This document shows positions 57,974 to 64,000 of a stretch of DNA of 64,000 nt, in pieces (within the stretch, counting starts at the first letter, position 1; every line of letters begins with the position of its first letter). Location: the NCBI GenBank assembly GCA_026874595.1, contig CM049309.1, forward strand, positions 29,703,033 through 29,767,032. The letters are read 5' to 3'. This DNA comes from Sipunculus nudus. Lineage: Eukaryota; Annelida; Sipuncula; Golfingiida; Sipunculidae. The notes beneath the pieces are model-generated. The model did not search any database, was not told where the DNA came from, and saw only the letters and a list, made by a program, of their open reading frames with translations. Position numbers and translations under genes: made by a program.

Positions 57974-59345
57974 CTGTATTTATGCATGTATAAGACGACC
58001 CTGTGTAAAAGACGCCCCCCCCCCCAATGTTGAGCCTCAAATTTTGGTTCTTATTATTTGAGCATCTTAAGTTGGAGCTGCCAGCTACTGAGGATCACTT
58101 TGTCAGCATAATGATCACTTTAACACTGATGATTGAAATGGGATTTTATAATTTTTTATTCTTAAAATGTTCAGTGGTATATTTTTTTATGATGCTACAA
58201 GTGAAAACAGGAAAGTAATATAGAAAGGTATGGAGCAGACCAAAACAGAATTTATTAAACATATCAAAGAATGAGTATTATACAACAATTCAAATTAATA
58301 TCCTAAGAGACATCAAAGGGGTAATTTTAGGGCCCAAATTTGGGTAATAAATTATTATCCAGGAGATGGCACCCACTAAGAATTAACATTTCAAGAGAAT
58401 GTGCATTACAGGGCATTGACACCTTCCTCTTTAAAAAAGATAAATTTATTTCAAAGAAATGTCAGTCTTCTGCATAATTTTAGGGAGATCACCCAAACAC
58501 CCACTGCATATCAGCGTCCACATCCACAAGTGGCATAAGGTAGATAAGTGACAGCGCACAAAACCAAGGCTTCAATGATGCTCTACTTAACTAGGCTTCC
58601 TCATTTATTATTCCGTGTTAATCTTAAACTATCGAAAATTACATTTTCCTGGCCTGTCTACAACCATGTCACAGTCACCAAATTTTCCCACAAAATATAT
58701 CACGTTTGCATAAATGACATTGGTCAGGTTTGAATTTATTCAGTTGTACCAGTGAGGAAGGAAGTACGTAATTAGGTAATGACCCAGTAATGCTACCTTG
58801 TAGAAACCAGGGTTTCCATTCGGTTATTATTTAATAGATAATTTCCCAAGAGGATATATGCACCAAATCCAGGGTTTCGTTATAAATTTGTGAGGAAATT
58901 CGTCATAATTATATCCTGCAAAAACTCGGTCCCTTTCTTGAACTTTGTTGACCCTTTGTCATACATTCATTTCTTGACGTAGTCCAATAATACTAGCTTG
59001 ACAAACATTAAATTTCGCGTCACCTGAGAAAGGCCGCTTCATATTTATAACGCTCTAGTGGTTGTCTTGTAATCAAAGTGCCATGTGTGAGTCTCCGTGT
59101 ATATCAGTGTGCCAGCCAGCTGACAGCATCCGCATTCATTGGACTCATGAACATTTTATGGGGTAAATACGGCACCATATGAAAAAATCACCCAGTTTGA
59201 CCAATGTAATAATGCCGATTACCGTAAATTATCCTTGGTGGCCCTGTGGACGCTGAAAAACTCGTACCCGTGTATAAGACCGCGCCCCTTCTTTGCCAAA
59301 TATTTTTAGGGTAAAATTTGTCGTCCTGTACACAAACAAATACGG
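57974..59345. mobile_element. Probable MITE with CCGTATTT ends
   Basis: Left CTGTATTTATGCATGTATAA with GACGA and right (read inward) CCGTATTTGTTTGTGTACAG with GACGA are inverse and partly matching. Further in, GTATAAGACGACCC and its inverse GTATAAGACCGCGCCCC also pair. About 1.37 kb, no coding sequence, and a C-run at 58014-58025. Confidence 0.5.
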
Positions 59346-59640
59346 TAATGGAAAAAGTGGATATGCTAAAAAAATAGGCTTTAATATAAACTGAAATGCA
59401 TTATTCCCTTTAAAGTGTCCACTTGTCCATCTGTAAATTTTTCATATGCATCACAGTATCTCAGAACTTTTACTGTTTTTCTTCATGACAGTCTTGTCAG
59501 AGTATTAGTTTAGCAATCATTTATTTAGAACTATACTATAACCAAGTAGGAAGGCCCCTTTCCTCTTAGCTTCTCATATGCTTATATATATGAAAAACAT
59601 TACAATAGAATATTTTGCATTTGCAAATATTTCAAACTTC

Positions 59641-59676
59641 AGCTGAGCGCCGTGACCCATGGGTCCCTTGTTCTAC
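59641..59676 (+). repeat. Isolated non-hairpin end of the A/B/C element family
   Basis: CAGCTGAGCGCCGTGACCCATGGGTCCCTTGTT (written here in pieces: AGCGCCGTGACCCATGGGT, then CCCTTGTT) is the inverse of the left ends of elements A, B and C, including the palindrome GACCCATGGGTC. No matching hairpin end lies nearby. Confidence 0.65.
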
Positions 59677-60210
59677 ATTGTCAAGATTATTAAAACACTC
59701 GAAAATACAAACTTGCCTGCATGTGTCTTCTCATGCTCACTTTGCATATTATATTTGTATATTTGGATGATAAAGTTTTAAATAATAAAAGAGTATAGAA
59801 AATGAAATATTTGTGGTGTATTTGCTGTCAGGTATATTTAAGTGAACCCTAATCGAAGTGTGAATGACTGTTGAAAAACAGGCCTTCTCTCTTCGATCCT
59901 GTCGCGCAAAGTACCTGTACTAGAAGCTTATTTCATATTGGACATTCCATTTTGCTCCAATTTTCCAAAATATTGGGTCTCATTTTTCTACCTTTGTCAC
60001 TTTTAAAGTTAGGTCTGTTTCTTCCTTCACCCAGCATTAACTTGACTTTATACCAAATCTAACGAAATCTCATGCCTTTTCTTGTCAAAAGAGATATTAC
60101 AGGATTTCTTTTTTTCACTATATAGGCCACAATTCTTTAGCAATTGCTTTAAAATTGAAAAGTTGATAAACAAATAAAACTCCTTCAGCCCTTTAATTTT
60201 TGGTCAAGAT

Positions 60211-60229
60211 AGGTCAAAGGTCAAGGTCA
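60211..60229 (-). promoter_or_regulatory. Solitary DR1 plus extended half-site sequence
   Basis: AGGTCAAAGGTCAAGGTCA, the exact inverse of the 19-mer in element A. It combines a DR1 (AGGTCA-A-AGGTCA) with TCAAGGTCA. It may be a leftover of a core repeat; any function in RCC1 is speculation. Confidence 0.4.
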
Positions 60230-60705
60230 TCAAAACATCAACATATTTTCATTATAACCTGTCAAAAAGAGGCCTATAGATTACATAAACTTAGCTCAAT
60301 TTTTCCTCTATGCTTTCTCTATAAGATGGTCTAGTGAATTGTCATCTCAGATGTGTCAGTCGGTCTGTCTGTTTGCAGGTTGTTGCCAACTGCTCCTGCC
60401 TGCTTGTTCTTTGGTCTGACATGTCATTCTGGAGTCCACATTGTGAAACAGTGCTTCTGAAAGGCATACAGTTAAAATTAAATCAGGAAATATGTTGTCT
60501 GTCTGTTCCTCTGTGACTTTTCAATATCAGCATTAATACATAATGCAGTGTTACTGTTTCTGCTCTCTCAGAACATTGCTCATTCAAATGACTGTTTTCA
60601 CTTTTCCCTTCTGTACCTCTCTCTCTGTCTGCATGTTATATTTTAACCTCCAGCAAGCACTCGACCTATGGTCATCTAGATAATTATGTTTTGGTTTGTT
60701 GACAG

Positions 60706-60853
60706 GATGCCAGTGGTCGGATTGGTTTGACCCCAGATGGTGAAAGTCATAAAAAACCAACCCTTGTGTATGATGCAAAAACTGTTTGCAAAATTACTTC
60801 AGGAAGTGACCATGTTGTGTTGCTTACAGAAGAAGGGGAGATCATCACATTTG
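60706..60853 (+). CDS. RCC1: RCC1 exon 4 (third propeller repeat)
   Basis: Acceptor TTTGTTGACAG, donor GTATGT from 60854. Encodes DASGRIGLTPDGESHKKPTL, VYDAKTVCKITSGSDHVVLL and TEEGEIITF plus one base. The Asp of SGSDHVVLL is at the position of human Asp182, whose mutation strongly lowers RanGEF activity, so a key catalytic residue is retained. The linker is about the same length as in human RCC1. Confidence 0.95.
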
Positions 60854-61908
60854 GTATGTAACAGTACAAGATGAATGACAAGTAGTTCAGTTATTTTATG
60901 GAGACAAGTGACCAGACCCACCACTATTATTTTACCATTCATCTACCAAAAATATCATTGTCAACCAAAGGTCATGGTCACATTTGTCTTCTTGCTAATA
61001 TCTTATCTTATATATAAAAGTCATTAATTTTGTACTTTTTAGAAAATATTAAACAGTCATGAAATATTGTACATTCTTAATCAATTCGTAAAGAATTAAA
61101 TAATTACTATATCTGAACTTCGAATTTAAACAATAAAAAAACAAATTGATTTAGAATGTATGATAATGATTAGCAGCAGACTTCATAAAACTTTCTCTAA
61201 CCTCTTTTCAAGTAAATTATCAAAGATTTTACAGAAATACTTTCAATATACAGATTTCTCCCCTCCATTTTTGATAAACAGTTAACCATCTTAGCTGTTG
61301 AAATAATCAAGTACTCTATTTCTGTATACATAGAAAGCTAATTATATATTTATGATGACTGAATTACAACTACTGTCAAATTCATTGTTATTTATGTATA
61401 TATACTATTATTTTACCATTCATTCATTTTATATATATATATATGTGTGTGTGTGTGTTTGTGTAAATGCAGCCTGTTAATTTTTGCCTAATTCTGTCGG
61501 GACATATAGTCATATTCATGGTCATTTCTGTGGGCTACCTACAATGTGCATGATTTTATGGGTGTTCTTTTCAGTTCATCGGTGCCATAAAGGTGTTCAT
61601 GCAACCCTGATACACCGGTATTATGCCCCAAGTGAAGAAGAAAAAGAATGTTCATTATGCCCAACATTACCTTGTGATCACATTTGCAAAATTTCAAAAA
61701 TGGCAAAACAATTCTTACTTTTTCCAATTAATTGTGATATGGGCAAGTGTTCATAGGTGAGCTTTGGGTCCTTGGGCCCTTGTTTCAAAATTATCTTGTA
61801 ATGAAATGGAAACCCCTTTTAGCATCGTTTCAGAAAAGACCAGCTGTGATGCATCAGTCCGTTTTATGATGAGGTTATGAATCAACTCTGGGTGAACGTG
61901 TTTTGTAG
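60854..61908 (+). other. RCC1 intron 4 (1.06 kb)
   Basis: AT-rich, with an AT/GT microsatellite at about 61430-61466. Nothing else was recognised. Confidence 0.7.
61430..61466 (+). repeat. Compound (AT)n(GT)n microsatellite
   Basis: An AT run passes directly into a GT run within RCC1 intron 4. Confidence 0.95.
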
Positions 61909-61980
61909 GTAATGCTGAACAAGGGCAGCTTGGAAGAGTGTCAGAATACTTCAGTATGCGAGGTGGCCGCAAAGGTCTAG
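61909..61980 (+). CDS. RCC1: RCC1 exon 5 (start of the fourth repeat)
   Basis: Acceptor GTGTTTTGTAG, donor GTCAGT from 61981. The phase-1 G of exon 4 plus GT gives Gly. Encodes [20 protein letters not shown] followed by KGL and one base. It matches [21 protein letters not shown] of human RCC1. The following blades (expected to begin Glu-Arg-Leu-Leu) are not found before 64000, so the gene continues beyond the window. In all, 228 complete codons are present, a little over half of a typical protein of about 420 residues. Confidence 0.95.
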   Translation, partial: VMLNKGSLEECQNTSVCEVAAKV

Positions 61981-62420
61981 GTCAGTTGTATATATACTTT
62001 TTTAAAAAAAGGATATGTATACAATCCTACTATGTGATGCATATAAATTTAAATTTATGTTCTTTTTTTATCTGAGATATAATGATGAGCATTTGTCTGT
62101 TATCAGGCAATCTGTAACATAGCACAAATCGTAACTACTTTAACTGGAAACCTTAATGTCTATAGAGTTCCTGGGAGTCTCCAAAATTAGGTTACAGTGA
62201 CATATATACTGTCGGCAAATCCAAATGGATTGCACTCCAAACTATAATCTTCCCAGAGGTAACTTTTGTAAAAACATCTGATTTCATTCAAATAATGTAT
62301 AAAGGTTCTTAAGAATAGATTTCATGTGGTTCCCTGTTGAAATATCTCAGACACCATTATATGCCATACCTGAAGCAGATGGGATAAATATTTACAGTCA
62401 TTGCAGATACAGAAATGATG
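61981..62420 (+). other. RCC1 intron 5, 5' part
   Basis: AT-rich; a short stretch at 62105-62210 resembles decayed core repeat. No exon was seen. Confidence 0.45.
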
Positions 62421-62427
62421 CATGTTT

Positions 62428-63286
62428 AGCTCAGCTAACTATAAGTCATCTGAGCTGTAGTTATGATCTGTTGTCCATCAGCCATTTGTCTGTCTGTACA
62501 TTAGAGTGGCAGGTTTTTAGCTCAGCTGACTGAAAGTCATCTGAGCTATAGCGATCACTCTTTGTCCGTCGTCCATCCATCTGTCCGTCTGTCAGTCCGT
62601 TAACCAGGCACAAATAGTAACCGCTGGACCCAGAACCTTGTAACTTGGGATTCTGGGAGGTCCATAAAAAATCTCCTTGGAAACCAGAAATTAAGTCTCT
62701 GTTACCCATATCCTTTGAGCTATGTGGCCCTAAATTACCCCCCCAGAAAAGTAAAAAAATTCATACAAAAACTTCAATATCTCATTAACTACTTGACTGA
62801 TGGTCATGATTTTTGGCATACATATTGATCATGAGATGTTACATCACTTCCTGCAGACTGGTGGCGCCACCTGTATTTTTCGATTTTTTACGAATTTTTT
62901 TCTCTATTTTTGAGATCTTTAAAAATGTGAACATCTGTTAACAAGGCACAAATCATAAAGACTGGACTTAGAATCTTAATTCTTGACACACTCAGAGGTC
63001 CATGAAAAGAATTGGTTACACTAAATAAAAGGACATACTCAATTAGCCAATTATTCCAGAGGGTTTCATTTTCATGAGTATTTCGCATTCGCGAATATCG
63101 CGAAATTAAAACCCTCGCGAACAAAAAGGCAACCACAGCTTGCAAAGATTCAAACAAATTTAGGAAATCAATGAATTTTATATAAATAAACCTACAGATT
63201 CAGCTGTTTTGAAATGGTTTTTATCAGTTTAGTGGTACCCAAAAGCCACATAGTCAAACTTTTCTTTAAAATAATGTTCAGTTTTT
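62428..63286 (+). mobile_element. Hairpin-ended element G (two hairpin heads, one core)
   Basis: Two hairpins lie 92 bp apart (AGCTCAGCTAACTATAAGTC at 62428 and AGCTCAGCTGACTGAAAGTC at 62519), followed by GTCCGTCGTCC microsatellite and one or two core units with CTGGACCCAGAACC, GTCTCTGTTACCCATATCC and GGTGGCGCCACCTGTATTT (62862). The first head lacks its own core, so the second element apparently inserted next to, or replaced, the first. Confidence 0.68.
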
Positions 63287-63287
63287 T

Positions 63288-64000
63288 AGCTCAATTGACT
63301 GTAAGTCATCTGAGCTATAGAGATCACTCTTTGTCCGTCGGCCATCTGGCCATCCGGCCGTCTGTCCGTTAACAAGGCACAAATCGTAACTGCTGGACCT
63401 GGAATCTTCTTACTTTACATCCAGAGAGGTTTCATCAGTTTCTGCAGACTGGTGGCGCCACCTGTATTTTATAATTTTTACGAATTGTTTTCTCTATTTT
63501 TGAGACCTTTAAGGATGTAGTTATCTGTCAACAGGGTACAAATTGTAACGACTGGACCTAGAATCTTCATTCTTGACACACAGGGAGACCTATGATAAGT
63601 CTCCATGGAAACCTGAAATTTGGTCTCTGTTACCCATATCCTTTGAGCTATGGCACTCCAAAGTACAGCTCAGAATAATGGAAATTTGATACAAAAGCTA
63701 AAGTATCTGAACAACTAATGCAGAGATAACCATAATTGTTTGCATGGATATTGATCATGGAGTTTTTCATCAGTTTCTGCAGACTGGTGGCACCACCTGT
63801 ATTTGTTCGTTTTTTTTTTACGAAATTTTTCTCTATTTTTGAGACCTTTAAAGATATGAACATCTGTTAACAGGGCACAAATCATAAAAACTGGACCAAG
63901 AATCTTCATTCTTGACACACAGGGAGACCCATGAAAATTCTCCATGGAAACCTGAAATTAGGTCTCTGTTACCCATATTCTTTAAGCTGTATGGCTCCAA
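63288..64000 (+). mobile_element. Hairpin-ended element H, running off the window
   Basis: Hairpin AGCTCAATTGACT-GTA-AGTCATCTGAGCT at 63288-63316, CCGTCGGCCATCTGGCCATC microsatellite, then core units with CTGGACCTGGAATCTTC, GGTGGCGCCACCTGTATTT (63452), AGACCTTTAAGGATG and GGTGGCACCACCTGTATTT (63787). The core is the same as in elements D and G and, inverted, C. Confidence 0.72.

Larger units (their letters stand above)
56239..60705 (+). other. RCC1 intron 3 (4.5 kb)
   Basis: Contains an inverted-repeat element (57.97-59.35 kb), an isolated end of the hairpin-element family (59.64 kb) and a solitary DR1-type site (60.21 kb). The stretches 56.24-57.97 and 59.7-60.2 kb show nothing recognised. 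Confidence 0.75.

Noticed and set aside
45430-59676. One giant hairpin-ended element from the hairpin at 45.4 kb to the matching end at 59.6 kb
   Set aside because: It would have to include intact RCC1 exons, and similar isolated ends occur elsewhere. Independent fragments are simpler.

Overview
This window comes from an animal nuclear genome, most likely a bivalve or related mollusc. The evidence is AT-rich sequence, small phase-matched coding exons split by long introns with GT-AG borders, no bacterial gene layout, and a dense load of repeats. The repeat families carry hairpin ends, GTCC-type microsatellite blocks and tandem cores, resembling what is known of bivalve pearl-type and related rolling-circle (Helentron-associated) elements. 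The species assignment is inference.

Two conserved host genes can be read, both partial and both in nuclear transport. On the minus strand, three exons (14009-13862, 1464-1360, 648-575) splice in phase to give the N-terminus of the nuclear-pore basket coiled-coil protein TPR (Mlp1/2 homologue). The gene leaves the window on the left. On the plus strand, five exons from 48717 to 61980 give the first half of RCC1, the chromatin-bound guanine exchange factor for Ran. This gene leaves on the right. The two genes lie head to head with about 35 kb of gene-poor, repeat-filled DNA between them.

Layout. 1-14 kb: TPR exons and a 12.4-kb first intron holding a Jockey/CR1-like LINE fragment split by a complete 4.3-kb hairpin-ended element, an inverted-repeat unit with a 7 x 73-bp array, and a 0.87-kb hAT-type MITE with a perfect 8-bp target duplication. 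14-24 kb: two nested inverted-repeat pairs around two more complete hairpin-ended elements, a perfect 113-bp tandem duplication, and an LTR/leader-like segment. 24-28.3 kb: more core repeats and a second hairpin family. 28.8-33.2 kb: two decayed L1/Tx1-like LINE copies on the minus strand. 33.6-35.8 kb: a less AT-rich unassigned stretch. 36.8-44.4 kb: three inverted-repeat elements, including a 2.05-kb one carrying nine copies of a 14-bp motif. 45.4-47 kb: another hairpin-ended element. 48-64 kb: RCC1, whose introns hold a minisatellite between direct repeats, a Tigger/pogo-like relic, a broken Ty3/gypsy-like gag fragment, and further core repeats.

The host genes are housekeeping genes. The unusual content is in the mobile DNA: modular elements that share one terminal hairpin but carry different cores, cores packed with an exact nuclear-receptor-type DR1 plus extended half-site sequence, a 12-bp palindrome shared by otherwise different cores, and the 73-bp array whose units each combine a TATA-like box, a hairpin and a T-run. 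No rRNA, convincing tRNA or CRISPR array was seen. Family assignments rest on reading motifs by eye, without database searches.
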